From: Paenalicyclobacillus cellulosilyticus
Lineage (GTDB): Bacteria; Bacillota; Bacilli; Alicyclobacillales; Alicyclobacillaceae
Direction: 5' to 3'
DNA length: 56,235 nucleotides
Assembly (NCBI RefSeq): GCF_014647315.1
Contig: NZ_BMOY01000017.1
Location: forward strand, 1-56,235
Within the stretch, counting starts at the first letter, position 1; every line of letters starts with the position of its first letter. Shown piece by piece: positions 7,280 to 16,118 of the stretch. Position numbers and translations under genes: made by a program. Under the pieces are notes generated by a model. That model ran no database searches. It had not been told where the DNA came from and saw only the letters and a list, made by a program, of their open reading frames with translations.

Positions 7280-7308
7280 TTGACATTCCAGCGCGGAAGT
7301 GATATGGT
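7280..7308 (+). promoter_or_regulatory. Strong sigma-A promoter of the cold-shock gene
   Basis: A perfect TTGACA (7280-7285) and TATGGT (7303-7308) are 17 bp apart. Transcription would start near 7315, giving a leader of about 50 nt before the GTG start at 7365. Confidence 0.85.
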
Positions 7309-7364
7309 GAACACGCAAGGCAAATTTCATCGAGTACAGTGGGTACTTGGTAGGAGGCAGTATT

Positions 7365-7562
7365 GTGCAAGGTACAGTAAAGTGGTTCAATTCGGAAAAA
7401 GGGTACGGGTTCATCCAGGTCGAAGGCAGCAACGATGTCTTCGTCCACTACACCGCGATTTTGGGTGAAGGGTTCCGCACGTTGGAGGAAGGCCAGCGCG
7501 TCGAGTTCGACATCGTTCAGGGTCAACGCGGTCCGCAGGCTGCCAACGTGGTCAAACTGTAA
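7365..7562 (+). CDS. Cold-shock domain RNA chaperone
   Basis: 65 residues starting at GTG 7365 with AGGAGG seven bases upstream; a TTG at 7347 in frame would leave the Shine-Dalgarno inside the gene. It is a single OB-fold cold-shock domain, [16 protein letters not shown] with RNP1 (KGYGFI) and RNP2 (VFVHY) both intact, and the usual ending [10 protein letters not shown]. Such proteins bind single-stranded RNA and keep messages unfolded. Its own strong promoter and terminator make it a monocistronic gene, as is usual for csp genes. The loop [16 protein letters not shown] is typical of CspB/CspD-like proteins of Bacillota. Confidence 0.97.
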   Translation: MQGTVKWFNSEKGYGFIQVEGSNDVFVHYTAILGEGFRTLEEGQRVEFDIVQGQRGPQAANVVKL

Positions 7563-7580
7563 TCCAAAAATCGACGCCAG

Positions 7581-7605
7581 CGCCCCGCAGCAGCGGGGCG
7601 TTTTT
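7581..7605 (+). terminator. Terminator of the cold-shock gene
   Basis: CGCCCCG and CGGGGCG form a perfect 7-bp stem with a 6-nt loop, followed by TTTTT, 19 bp after the stop codon. Confidence 0.95.
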
Positions 7606-7686
7606 ATGTTCCCCCTCCCCGCACACGTCATCCGTCTCCCCATACCGATGCCACCCGGTGCGGGCATCCCGCAGTGCCGGACACAA

Positions 7687-7721
7687 CAAAAGCCCCGCCG
7701 GCAATCGGGGGGTGGCGGGGC
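7687..7721 (-). terminator. Terminator downstream of the secreted peptidase gene
   Basis: On the minus strand GCCCCGCC pairs with GGCGGGGC across a 14-nt loop and is followed by TTTTG. It lies about 135 bp past the stop codon of the peptidase-MA-like gene. Confidence 0.8.
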
Positions 7722-7855
7722 AAATGGCTGGTGATGAGACGTGCAGGGAGCAGCAATCCCATACCCTTTGCAGGGTTAAATTCGCCATCCGATGCCAAAA
7801 TCCTCTCTCGTCCGCGACGTTCTTTCCATACCCTGTTGGCCGGCCCGCTTGCGGT

Positions 7856-10426
7856 TCACGCCAGGGCCTGCACACGCACGACCTCCAGGCCGAGGGGCAC
7901 GCCGGTCGCCGGCTCCGTGATGCCGTCGTCGCTGCCGGGCGGAAACACGGTGGTCGAATCGATGTACGCCGTGCCGTAGAGACGTGCGATGGCCACCAAA
8001 GCCTGCATGTCGCCCATTTGCCCGCCGATGTCCCACGTGCCGTCCGCAGCGCTCGTCACAGGAGGCAGCGCCTTCAGCGACCCAGGGGCCGCCACCGATC
8101 CGTTGGCCCGCAGCACAAACGTGTACAGGCCGGGTCGCAGCCCCGTGTACCAGTACGTCTGCCCGCTCGGGTTGCTGATGAACATCTCGCGCACCGCCCC
8201 GGGCAGCACGCGCACCGTCACCGCGACGGCGCCGTCGCTGCCGGCGGCCATGCGCGCCAGCTGGCGGTTGACGGCCTGCGAGAACGCGCGCAGCGACTCA
8301 CCGAACACCGCCGGAAAAGCTGCCGTCGGGCCGGCGCGATCGACCAGGCGCACGTACTGGAGCACCTTGACCATGCCGAACCGTTGCACGAGGGTGTACA
8401 CCGCGTAGTCATCCTGCGCCTCCACGTTATACCGTGGCGCGAGCGATCCCGCTTCTCCCAGCGCATACAGGTCCCCTGTCCGGGCATGCCGGATCACGTC
8501 CGACCACAGGCTCCAGCGCAACGACTGCCAGAGCAGCGCGTTGGGCGTCGCATCCGCTTCCGCGGCCAGCCCCAGTTCCCAGGCAACCCCTTCGTTCACC
8601 CAGTCCGGCAACCGGTTGCTCACGCTGGCCAGGAGACAATGCGCGAACTCGTGCGCCATCACGTTGATGCCCCACTCCGCGTCCAATCCGTCCAGGTTGA
8701 CGGCGATGGTCTGCGGTCCCTCGGACGCGGCCTGCGAGCTGAGCCCGTAGCTCTCGGCGTCGGTCGCGGCGTAGCCTTCGTCTTGAAAATGCTGCGTGTA
8801 CGAGGCCGTGCCGCTGAAAACCTCGATGGTGACCGGCAGCGCCGGGCGAATGCCGGTGGCGGCGAGATCGTCCGCGTAGGCGCGCTCGAACAGGCTGCCG
8901 ATGCTCACCAGGTCCCAGGGCGACACCCCGCTGTCCTGAGCGGCCACCACCGCGTGCGCGCTCCGGTACACCGGGCCGGAGGGCGCCGGCGGCACCGGCG
9001 TGGCGCCCACATGGTTCGCCCCCGCCCCCGCCACGATCCGTTGTCCGAGGAACACGTCCGCTCCGTGCACCCGGACGGCCCACAACTCGTACGGCCCTGC
9101 CGGCACTTGCAGCGTGTACGAACCGTCCGCCCGCACCGCCGTCGTGTAGTGGGCGTGGGTGAGATCGCTGCGCAGGTCAAGGACGCAGCCCGCCGGCCAC
9201 GTTCCGGCCGCGCCAACCGCGGCGGCGTTCCCGCCGCTCCACACGAGCCGTCCGGATATGCGCGCCAGTGCCGGCTGCGGATTGACGGTCACCTGCCCTT
9301 GGCTGGGTGAGACGGGCACCCCGGTGCCGACCCAGCCGGACGCCGGGGTGAAGACGCCCGCCAACACCCCCCGCGTCCCGGGCAGCACCGTGTGAAACCG
9401 GCCATCGGCCGCCGCCGGCACGGTCAACAGGCGGCCGTCCGCGGTGACAAACGCCACCTTGGCACCCGGGGTGCGCACCCCCGCCACGCGGCCGGAGACA
9501 GGAAACGAACCGGCGGGCTTGGCGGGCGGGCCCACCACCCCCGGGTTGACAACCGGATCGATCACGACGTTGCCGTCCGGACGGACGCCCGCCGCGACAC
9601 CGGTCGCCGCCATCAGCGTGGACATCGGCACGAACACATGTCCGCCCAAGCGAATGAGCGCGGAAGGCGTTCTGACTCCGTCGACGGCGAGGGTGCCGTC
9701 CGCCACCACCTCGGGCCACACCGGCAGCTCCCAGCGGCCGTGCTGCCACACCATCCGGTAGCCGGCGCGGGCGAGCCATTGTATGAGCACCGCCACATCC
9801 GCATACGCGCTGCCGCCGGCCACCACCACGTCCATCGCCGGTCCGCCCGCAATCCGTCCGCGCACCGTAGCCCCGGTCTGCTGCGTACGCGCGCGGGGCG
9901 CGGCTGTGCCCGGGACGGAGGGGAAAGCTGCCGACGGCGCCGCAGCGCGCGGTTGGGCGGATGTCGTTGCGGTGATGAGCTTGGCGCGGGCGTCGTAGCG
10001 GACCGACCAGTGGAATGCGGGTGCGATGGCGTCCAGGTCGACGTACACGCTTCCGTTCACCGTCAAGGTATGCGCCTGGGTGTAGACGCGCCCGTCGACC
10101 GTCGTCGCGGCCTGGGCGTGATACACCGGCAGACCGGCCGTCCGCAACACCCGTCCGTCCCACGTGGCGGAAACGCCCGCGTTGCGCAACAGGCGCAGAA
10201 CATACCAGACGGACGCGAACGTCCTCCCCCCTGCTTGGACAACCGGTACAGCCCCGGCGGGGTGACCGGCCACCCACACCGGCTGCCAGACGACCGCAGG
10301 ACCAGCAGCGGCAGCCGTCCGCGCGAAGGCCGGCAGGCATACACTTGCCGCCGCGGCCGCTGCGCCCATCCACGCCGACGCCACAGCCCGCATCTTGCGC
10401 GTCCCGCCGGTTCTGCCGCTGCGCAT
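7856..10426 (-). CDS. Secreted gluzincin protease-like protein with copper amine oxidase-like N-terminal repeats
   Basis: 856 residues starting at ATG 10426 behind GGAGGTGG. A signal peptide covers residues 1-40. Residues 60-155 and 195-290 look like two copper amine oxidase N-terminal-like units, a fold often used by Bacillota as an extracytoplasmic stress- or wall-associated module. A carboxypeptidase-regulatory (transthyretin-like) beta domain follows at about 300-470. The enzyme part (about 490-740) resembles peptidase MA: HEFAH at about 592-596 supplies two zinc ligands and NEGVAWELG about 20 residues later the third glutamate. A C-terminal beta domain follows (about 740-856). It should act outside the membrane. 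Substrate unknown. It lies 100 bp after the DUF4855 gene and ends that same-strand cluster. Confidence 0.85.
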   Translation of the reverse strand: MRSGRTGGTRKMRAVASAWMGAAAAAASVCLPAFARTAAAAGPAVVWQPVWVAGHPAGAVPVVQAGGRTFASVWYVLRLLRNAGVSATWDGRVLRTAGLPVYHAQAATTVDGRVYTQAHTLTVNGSVYVDLDAIAPAFHWSVRYDARAKLITATTSAQPRAAAPSAAFPSVPGTAAPRARTQQTGATVRGRIAGGPAMDVVVAGGSAYADVAVLIQWLARAGYRMVWQHGRWELPVWPEVVADGTLAVDGVRTPSALIRLGGHVFVPMSTLMAATGVAAGVRPDGNVVIDPVVNPGVVGPPAKPAGSFPVSGRVAGVRTPGAKVAFVTADGRLLTVPAAADGRFHTVLPGTRGVLAGVFTPASGWVGTGVPVSPSQGQVTVNPQPALARISGRLVWSGGNAAAVGAAGTWPAGCVLDLRSDLTHAHYTTAVRADGSYTLQVPAGPYELWAVRVHGADVFLGQRIVAGAGANHVGATPVPPAPSGPVYRSAHAVVAAQDSGVSPWDLVSIGSLFERAYADDLAATGIRPALPVTIEVFSGTASYTQHFQDEGYAATDAESYGLSSQAASEGPQTIAVNLDGLDAEWGINVMAHEFAHCLLASVSNRLPDWVNEGVAWELGLAAEADATPNALLWQSLRWSLWSDVIRHARTGDLYALGEAGSLAPRYNVEAQDDYAVYTLVQRFGMVKVLQYVRLVDRAGPTAAFPAVFGESLRAFSQAVNRQLARMAAGSDGAVAVTVRVLPGAVREMFISNPSGQTYWYTGLRPGLYTFVLRANGSVAAPGSLKALPPVTSAADGTWDIGGQMGDMQALVAIARLYGTAYIDSTTVFPPGSDDGITEPATGVPLGLEVVRVQALA

Positions 10427-10525
10427 CCACCGCCACCTCCGCGCCCCCGTCGCGCCTGAAGCCTCCCACGTCTTCGGGCGCGATGACGAGATTGACTAGG
10501 ATAAGCATACACCGGCGCCCTGCCG

Positions 10526-12139
10526 TCAGCCAGCGTACAAAAAGCCGTACGTCGCGTCGTACAGTGCCCGCACGGCCGGGTCCGGCGAACGCGCCGCCTG
10601 GCTGAGCAGCTTCGACCCGGCGTAGAAGGCGTGCGACACGATGCCCGCAAAGCCGTCGTTCTGCATCTGGCGCAGGCTCTGCACGTACAAGCCGCGGTAC
10701 AGCGGGCTGGTCAGCGCCTGCGACGGCAGCTCGAGCTCGATGCCCGTGCCGTTGCGGGCGGCGAGCGCCTCGGCGTTGGTCAGCCGCTCTGCGTACGCCT
10801 GCTCGCCGAGGAATACGTAGTTGAGTTGGAGCCAAGCCGCGTCAAACCCGAGCTGTTGCCAATCCTCGAGGCCGGGCGCGTAGTAGTACGGGATCCAGAA
10901 CAGCGGCAATCCCGCTTGGTGCACCAAGGCGGCGGTGCCTTGGATCAACTCGGTGTCGCCGGGCGACTTGTAGCGCACCGCCTCGCTGGTCCAGTAGAAC
11001 CCGGCCAGCTTGAGGTGCGGCAAGCCAGCCTGACGCCAGCGCGACAGGACAGAACGGACAAACCAGCCCACAGCCTGCAGGCGTGCCGACACGGCGGCGG
11101 GATCGCCCGTTTTCGCTTGGAAGGAGATGGTGTGCCCGTCCACCGTCCCCCACCTCCCGTCACCAAAGCGCGGGTACGGGATGCCGATGACCACCTGTTC
11201 CGGGCCGGGCGGATTGCCGCCGAACCGCTGCAGTGCGTTGTTCGTCTGCGCTGCCGCGGCGTCGAGGGCTTCCAACTGCACGCCGTGCGCGAACAGGCTC
11301 TGCAGGTACTTCTGCCACCCCATTTGGGTGTCGGGCACATCGCCGTAGGGCAAAAACAACATGGTGTCGAACATCCGGCCGCCAATCTCTCCGTTTGGCA
11401 TCAGATAGCCGGTCGCCGGCAGAAAGTCGTCCGCCGTCCACGTCCCCTGCTGCCCGTGGCTGCCAGTGTAGACGAGCAGCATGTTGTGGATGCCGTGGGC
11501 ACGCGCGTCAAGCGCGGTCATCGGCTGGGTGAACGGCGCCGGGACGGCGGGCAGCGCAGGCAAATCGGGATAGCTTGGTTGCGCGGTCATGTCGCAGATG
11601 ACCTGCAGGTGGCGGACGAACACCCACGCCGCCACCGGGAAGTGAATGCGCACAAGATGTGTCATCACCCCCGGGGCGGAGACGCTGAACACCTGCGTCG
11701 TCTGCCGCGGGTCCCAGGTGGGGATGGCCGTCTGCCGCGTCCCCAACAACACCCATTTTCCGTTCACGTACGCCTCAAAGTCCACGTGTTCCGGGTAGAA
11801 AACTCCCCATGCCGGCTTTTGCAACATCTCGATGGAGACCTCGACCACCGGGCGGTCGTACGTCAAGTCGACGGTGATGTCCCGGCCGCCTTGGCTGTCG
11901 AAGCCGCGCCAGCCCTCGGTGCTGGTCAACGGCGCGTCATACTTCTTCTCTTGCGCGGCGAAGCCTTGGTCGACCGGCCCGTCCACGTCCACCTGAATGT
12001 TGGCGTACGGCGCGAAGTCCAGCCACGCGTCCTTGGCTTGCGCCCGCGCCGCCGGAGGGGCGATGGCCGCGAGTCCCATGGCTGCGCACAGCGCGGCGGC
12101 TGCGATCCGTCTCCCACAAAGCGTACGTCGTCTCCCCAT
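10526..12139 (-). CDS. Secreted DUF4855 family protein (first of two)
   Basis: 537 residues from ATG 12139 behind GAGGAGG; residues 1-34 are a signal peptide ending ARAQA. Residues 40-195 form a discoidin-like beta domain typical of the family start. The DUF4855 region (about 205-535) contains HNMLLVYTG, FDTMLFLPYG, VVIGIPYPRFG, LAGFYWTSEA and GIELELPSQAL, a pattern that suggests a TIM-barrel glycosidase-like fold with acidic residues at strand ends. DUF4855 has no established activity that I know of. The gene follows nagA and GH84 on the same strand with a 150-bp gap after nagA, which points to a role in processing N-acetylglucosamine-containing glycans (inference). A paralogue lies at 37353-39194. 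Confidence 0.9.
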   Translation of the reverse strand: MGRRRTLCGRRIAAAALCAAMGLAAIAPPAARAQAKDAWLDFAPYANIQVDVDGPVDQGFAAQEKKYDAPLTSTEGWRGFDSQGGRDITVDLTYDRPVVEVSIEMLQKPAWGVFYPEHVDFEAYVNGKWVLLGTRQTAIPTWDPRQTTQVFSVSAPGVMTHLVRIHFPVAAWVFVRHLQVICDMTAQPSYPDLPALPAVPAPFTQPMTALDARAHGIHNMLLVYTGSHGQQGTWTADDFLPATGYLMPNGEIGGRMFDTMLFLPYGDVPDTQMGWQKYLQSLFAHGVQLEALDAAAAQTNNALQRFGGNPPGPEQVVIGIPYPRFGDGRWGTVDGHTISFQAKTGDPAAVSARLQAVGWFVRSVLSRWRQAGLPHLKLAGFYWTSEAVRYKSPGDTELIQGTAALVHQAGLPLFWIPYYYAPGLEDWQQLGFDAAWLQLNYVFLGEQAYAERLTNAEALAARNGTGIELELPSQALTSPLYRGLYVQSLRQMQNDGFAGIVSHAFYAGSKLLSQAARSPDPAVRALYDATYGFLYAG

Positions 12140-12291
12140 CACAACCTCCTCGCGTCTGCCATCCTGCTGGATGGGAGAGTTTTCCCCGTATCCCTGTGGT
12201 AAGACGCAACCGCGCGTCGATTGTTACGCGTCCATCGTCACAACGTCTTGCACACCCGCGGATGGCGCACCCGCCGTGACACCTTTCGCGA

Positions 12292-13434
12292 TCACACGCC
12301 CGCCAGCCACGTCGCCCTGGGCCTAAGCCCGCGGTCGAGCACAACCAGGTCCGCGTCATAACCGGGCGCAATCCGGCCTTTGCAATGGCCGAGGCCGATG
12401 GCCCGGGCAGGCGTCGTCGCGGCCATGTACACCGCGTCCCACAGCGGCACCCCGCACCGCGCCACCAGGTTGCGCACCGCCTGGTCCAGCGTCAAGGTAC
12501 TGCCGGCGAGCGTCCCGTCGGCGAGCGTCGCCCGCCCGTCACGCACCGTCACCGGGAGATCCCCCAGCTGGTACTCGCCGTCGGGCATGTCCGCCGCCAT
12601 GATGGCGTCGGAGACGAGCATGACCCCATCCCGCCCCTTCACCCGGATGAGCAGCTGCATCGCGGCAGGATGCACATGAAAACCGTCGGCGATGAGCTCG
12701 GCGTACACCCCGTCCGCCAACAGGGCGGCACCCACCACGCCGGGTTGCCGGTGGTGCAGGCCGGTCATCGCGTTGAAACAATGGGTGACGTGCGCCGCGC
12801 CGGCGGCAATCGCCGCCTCCGCCTGCTCGTAGGTGGCGGTGGTGTGCGCGATCGACACCGTCACCCCCTGTTCGACGAGCCATCGGATCACGGGCAGGGC
12901 ACCGTCCACCTCCGGCGCCATCGAGACGATGCGCACCTGTCCGCCCGCGGCCGCCAGCACCTCCGCCGCGACCCGCACGTCCGGCAACCGGATGTACGCC
13001 TCATTCTGCGCCCCTTTGGCCTTGGGGTGGATCCACGGTCCCTCCAGGTGCACGCCCAACACCCGCGCCTGGCCGACAGGGTTGGCCGTTTGCTGTTCCA
13101 TGTACGCGCACACCGCCGCCAGGGCCCGCTTCGTCACTTCCAGGCTGTGCGTGACGGTCGTCGGCAGAAAACCGGTCACGCCGTGCGCCCACAACCGCTT
13201 GGCAATCCGCTCCAGCGACGCGACCGAACCGTCCATCACGTCCGCGCCCGCCATGCCGTGAATGTGCAGATCGATGAAACCTGGCGCCAGATAGCTGTCC
13301 GCAAACACGTCCGTCGGCGCATATGCCCCCGCGGGGGCCACCTCTTGGATCACGCCGTCTTCGATGACCACCAACCCGTCTTCCATGACCCCGTCCGGGG
13401 TGATGACATCCCCTTGCAAAACCCGCACCGCCAT
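12292..13434 (-). CDS. nagA: N-acetylglucosamine-6-phosphate deacetylase
   Basis: 380 residues from ATG 13434 behind GGAGGGG. NagA removes acetate from GlcNAc-6-phosphate in the cytoplasm, feeding glucosamine-6-phosphate to glycolysis or wall synthesis. Amidohydrolase signatures are complete: the metal motif DLHIHG near residue 55, HLEGPW with the metal-binding glutamate, AHTTATYEQ, HCFNAMTGLHHRQPG, and LVSDAIMAADMPDGEY with the catalytic aspartate. The gene starts 27 bp after the GH84 gene, so a secreted or surface hexosaminidase and its cytoplasmic follow-up enzyme are encoded together. No nagB or sugar PTS gene is next to it. Length and motifs agree with the family. Confidence 0.97.
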   Translation of the reverse strand: MAVRVLQGDVITPDGVMEDGLVVIEDGVIQEVAPAGAYAPTDVFADSYLAPGFIDLHIHGMAGADVMDGSVASLERIAKRLWAHGVTGFLPTTVTHSLEVTKRALAAVCAYMEQQTANPVGQARVLGVHLEGPWIHPKAKGAQNEAYIRLPDVRVAAEVLAAAGGQVRIVSMAPEVDGALPVIRWLVEQGVTVSIAHTTATYEQAEAAIAAGAAHVTHCFNAMTGLHHRQPGVVGAALLADGVYAELIADGFHVHPAAMQLLIRVKGRDGVMLVSDAIMAADMPDGEYQLGDLPVTVRDGRATLADGTLAGSTLTLDQAVRNLVARCGVPLWDAVYMAATTPARAIGLGHCKGRIAPGYDADLVVLDRGLRPRATWLAGV

Positions 13435-13461
13435 CCTGTTTCCCCTCCAGTCTCTCGCCCA

Positions 13462-14985
13462 TCACGTCGGCGACGGTTGTGCCGCATCGTTCGGCGTGAT
13501 GCCCGCCGGCACGGGCACCTTCGCCAAGACCTGGTGCAAGAACGCCGGAATCGCGCCCCCCGCCACCGATTCTTTGCAGGCGTCCACCTGGCGCACCAAC
13601 GCGGACAGTTTCCGCCACGCGGCCTTGTACGCAGCATCCTCCGCAGCGGCCGGCCCCAAACGCCTCGCCGCCGCGACGACCGAGATGGCGAAGGAACCCG
13701 CTTCGCCCTGCAGCGCGAGGACAGCCGACCAGGGACGGATCTCACGGTACAGCCGCGGATCGGGCAGCTTGGCGAGCGCGGTGTCTAGGCCACGCATTTC
13801 ACGGAAGGTGCGGGCGAGGGCGGATTGCGCCCCGACCTCCTGGGCGGGCTGGCGCCAAAACGACTGCACCTCGCGGGTGAGCCAGGCGGGCGGTGTGTTG
13901 TCGTGGTAGTAGGTTGCATTGTAGCGGGCGAACGCGGCGAGCGCCTGCGCCGCGCGGCCGCCGATGCCCCGCACCGCCGCATCCCAGGCTGCCTGCGGGC
14001 GGTACGTCCCGGGGTGCGCCAGGTATTCCGCACCGGTCCACAGCGCGATTTCAGACGCCCGCGCTTGTTGCATCGGATTGAACAGGTACCCGGCCACCAC
14101 GCGGGGCAACTTCGGATCGCGCCCTGTGAGCGGTCCGAGGAACAGGCGCGGCCGCTTATCGAGGATGTATGTGTAGTCGTTGACCGGATAGTTGTCCCAG
14201 ATGATCAACGGGTGACCGAGCCAGCGCTCGACCTGCTCGGCCTGCGCCGCGGTGATGGTGCCGGCCAGGGTGGCAGGACCGGTCCAAATCACGGGCACGC
14301 CCGGCGGCAGGTGCCGGCGCAGGGAGTCCCAATAGGGGTTGTCCGCGACCCCGCGGTAGACGGTCGGCGTGAACAGCAGCCGGAACGAGGGATGTGCCCG
14401 GCGCTCGCGCGCCAAGACGTACGCGGCCAGGTCCGCCTGGGCGTAGGCCATGTCCCCGCCGTAACGCGCCCTGTCTGCCGCGTCCAACCCGCGGTAGACG
14501 TCGTCGAAGCTGAGCATCACCGTGGATACGCCGAGGCGCAGCAGCTGGTCCAGCTTGTGGATCAGTGCGGCCCGGTCCGCCGGCCGGCTGTAGGTGATGG
14601 TCAGCCCCGGGCTGATGGAGTAGATGAATTGGATGTGCAGTGCAGCGGCCGCCTGGACCAGCCGGCGCAGCGACGCAAGCTGGGCCGGCGGATAAAGCAG
14701 GTTCCAATCGGCGCGTTGGTATGGATCGTCCTTGGGGGCATAGACAAACGTGTTCATCCCGTGCCGGCGGAGGAACTGCAGCAACTGCACCGCGTCTTCC
14801 TCCGGCCACGGCGCGCCGTAGTATCCCTCCACCACACCGGTATACGCAGGCTCTGCGCCGGCTGCGCGCGTCGGCGCTTGCCAAAACCCGAGCGCCGTGC
14901 AACCGGCCGCCAAGCCGATGGCTGCGGCGGCAGACCACGCCCGCATCCCGTTTCGCCGCCCCGGAGAACGCCACGCCGTCAGCAT
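13462..14985 (-). CDS. GH84 beta-N-acetylglucosaminidase, probable lipoprotein
   Basis: About 507 residues if it starts at ATG 14985; TTG 15033 and ATG 14946 are alternatives, and none has a well-placed Shine-Dalgarno. The N-terminal hydrophobic segment ends GLAAGC, which resembles a lipobox, so it may be lipid-anchored outside the membrane. The GH84 barrel begins YTGVVEGYYGAPWPEED, the family hallmark, continues with MNTFVYAPKDDPYQ, and carries the catalytic aspartate pair in LSFDDVY. The enzyme hydrolyses terminal beta-N-acetylglucosamine by substrate-assisted catalysis. A helical C-terminal region (about 350-500) follows, as in NagJ-like proteins. It lies 27 bp upstream of nagA and 55 bp downstream of proC. 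Confidence 0.92.
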   Translation of the reverse strand: MLTAWRSPGRRNGMRAWSAAAAIGLAAGCTALGFWQAPTRAAGAEPAYTGVVEGYYGAPWPEEDAVQLLQFLRRHGMNTFVYAPKDDPYQRADWNLLYPPAQLASLRRLVQAAAALHIQFIYSISPGLTITYSRPADRAALIHKLDQLLRLGVSTVMLSFDDVYRGLDAADRARYGGDMAYAQADLAAYVLARERRAHPSFRLLFTPTVYRGVADNPYWDSLRRHLPPGVPVIWTGPATLAGTITAAQAEQVERWLGHPLIIWDNYPVNDYTYILDKRPRLFLGPLTGRDPKLPRVVAGYLFNPMQQARASEIALWTGAEYLAHPGTYRPQAAWDAAVRGIGGRAAQALAAFARYNATYYHDNTPPAWLTREVQSFWRQPAQEVGAQSALARTFREMRGLDTALAKLPDPRLYREIRPWSAVLALQGEAGSFAISVVAAARRLGPAAAEDAAYKAAWRKLSALVRQVDACKESVAGGAIPAFLHQVLAKVPVPAGITPNDAAQPSPT

Positions 14986-15088
14986 CGGCACCACGCGCCG
15001 CGCCGCACCCCGCCGCCATCCCAACCCAGACAAGACCGCCGCACTCGCTTCGCCTCCTCAACCGCCGCCCAAGGCGCCCGCCCCAACT

Positions 15089-15922
15089 TCAACCGCGGTA
15101 CGTGCGGCCCAGTTCCTCCGCACGGCGCGCCGCCGCCGTCAAGGCCGCCGCGACGACATGCTTCAGACCCGCCTGTTCCATCGCGGTGACCCCCGCATGG
15201 GTGGTGCCGTTGGGTGAAGTGACCCGCGCCCGCAACTCGGCAGGGCTGATGCCCCATGCCCGGAGCACCTCGGCGGTACCTGCCAGCGTTTGCACCAGCA
15301 GCCGGCGCGCCTCGTCGCGCGTAAACCCCATGTCCGCGGCGGCGTCCTCCATCGCTTCGAGGATGTAGCACAGAAAGCCGGGTCCGCTGCCGCACAGCGC
15401 GGTCACCGCGTCCATCCGCGTTTCCGGCAGCTCCACCACCTCGCCCAGCTGGCGCAAAAGAAAGAGCACGTCTTCCCGATCCTGGGGCCGGATCTGTTCG
15501 TCGAACGCGACCGCCGTCACGCCGGCCTGGACCGCCACCGGGATGTTGGGCATCGTCCGCACCACCGGCGAACGGCGGCCAATCTTTTCTTGCATATATG
15601 AAATGGGCACGCCCGCGGCAAACGACAACACCGGCTGACCGGTGAGGAACGGCGCCGCCTGGGCCAACGCGTCCCCCACATCCCCCGGCTTGACCGCCAC
15701 CACCACCAGTCCCGCCGCGGACATCTCTGCCCATGAGGCGGCCTCCCTCACCCCGTAGCGGGCCGAGAGTTCCGCAATCCGTTCCGGCCGGCGGCGGTTG
15801 ACGACGGCCACCCGCTCCGGGGCCATCGCGCCGCGCGCCGTCACACCGCGGATAAACGCTTCCGCCATCGATCCGGCACCGATGATGAAGATGCCGCGCG
15901 CCATCAACCCGGCTTCTGCCAT
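15089..15922 (-). CDS. proC: Pyrroline-5-carboxylate reductase
   Basis: 277 residues from ATG 15922 with AAGGAGAGGG upstream. It reduces pyrroline-5-carboxylate to proline with NAD(P)H. The Rossmann motif FIIGAGSMAEAFIRG opens the protein, followed by VVNRRRPERI as the cofactor-discriminating loop, VVAVKPGDV, and VRTMPNIPVAV. The C-terminal dimerisation domain contains ALCGSGPGFLCYILEAMEDA and the family signature TSPNGTTHAGVTAMEQAGL. It is the first gene of the minus-strand set running down to the peptidase-MA gene, but its relation to the amino-sugar genes downstream is probably only positional. Confidence 0.97.
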   Translation of the reverse strand: MAEAGLMARGIFIIGAGSMAEAFIRGVTARGAMAPERVAVVNRRRPERIAELSARYGVREAASWAEMSAAGLVVVAVKPGDVGDALAQAAPFLTGQPVLSFAAGVPISYMQEKIGRRSPVVRTMPNIPVAVQAGVTAVAFDEQIRPQDREDVLFLLRQLGEVVELPETRMDAVTALCGSGPGFLCYILEAMEDAAADMGFTRDEARRLLVQTLAGTAEVLRAWGISPAELRARVTSPNGTTHAGVTAMEQAGLKHVVAAALTAAARRAEELGRTYRG

Positions 15923-16018
15923 GGTCCAGCCACCCTCTCCTTATCTCGGATCCAGGATAAATGAGCGGCCGCCGGGCTGCAACGCCCCGGCTGCGGCCAT
16001 AAAAAATCCATGATGTGA

Positions 16019-16035
16019 TGTAATGTATATTTACA
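16019..16035 (+). promoter_or_regulatory. GlnR/TnrA-type operator upstream of glnA
   Basis: TGTAA, seven bases, TTACA: an exact match to the GlnR/TnrA consensus TGTNA-N7-TNACA of Bacillus. It ends 7 bp before the -35 hexamer of the glnA promoter. The ammonium transporter promoter at 54301-54353 has a near-identical site at the same distance. Confidence 0.85.
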
Positions 16036-16042
16036 TATCGCA

Positions 16043-16072
16043 TTGACGGAAGCGGATCGGTTTTCTTATAGT
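16043..16072 (+). promoter_or_regulatory. Probable sigma-A promoter of glnA
   Basis: TTGACG (16043-16048) and TATAGT (16067-16072) with an 18-bp spacer. The predicted leader is about 40 nt. Confidence 0.7.
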
Positions 16073-16118
16073 AGCTCTTGTGTACGGATCCGAATCGTTT
16101 CTAGGGAGTGGAGAGAAG

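Noticed and set aside
7658-9310. + strand open frame of 550 codons
   Set aside because: Shadow of the secreted peptidase gene; composition is Arg/His/Gln-rich and there is no recognisable domain.
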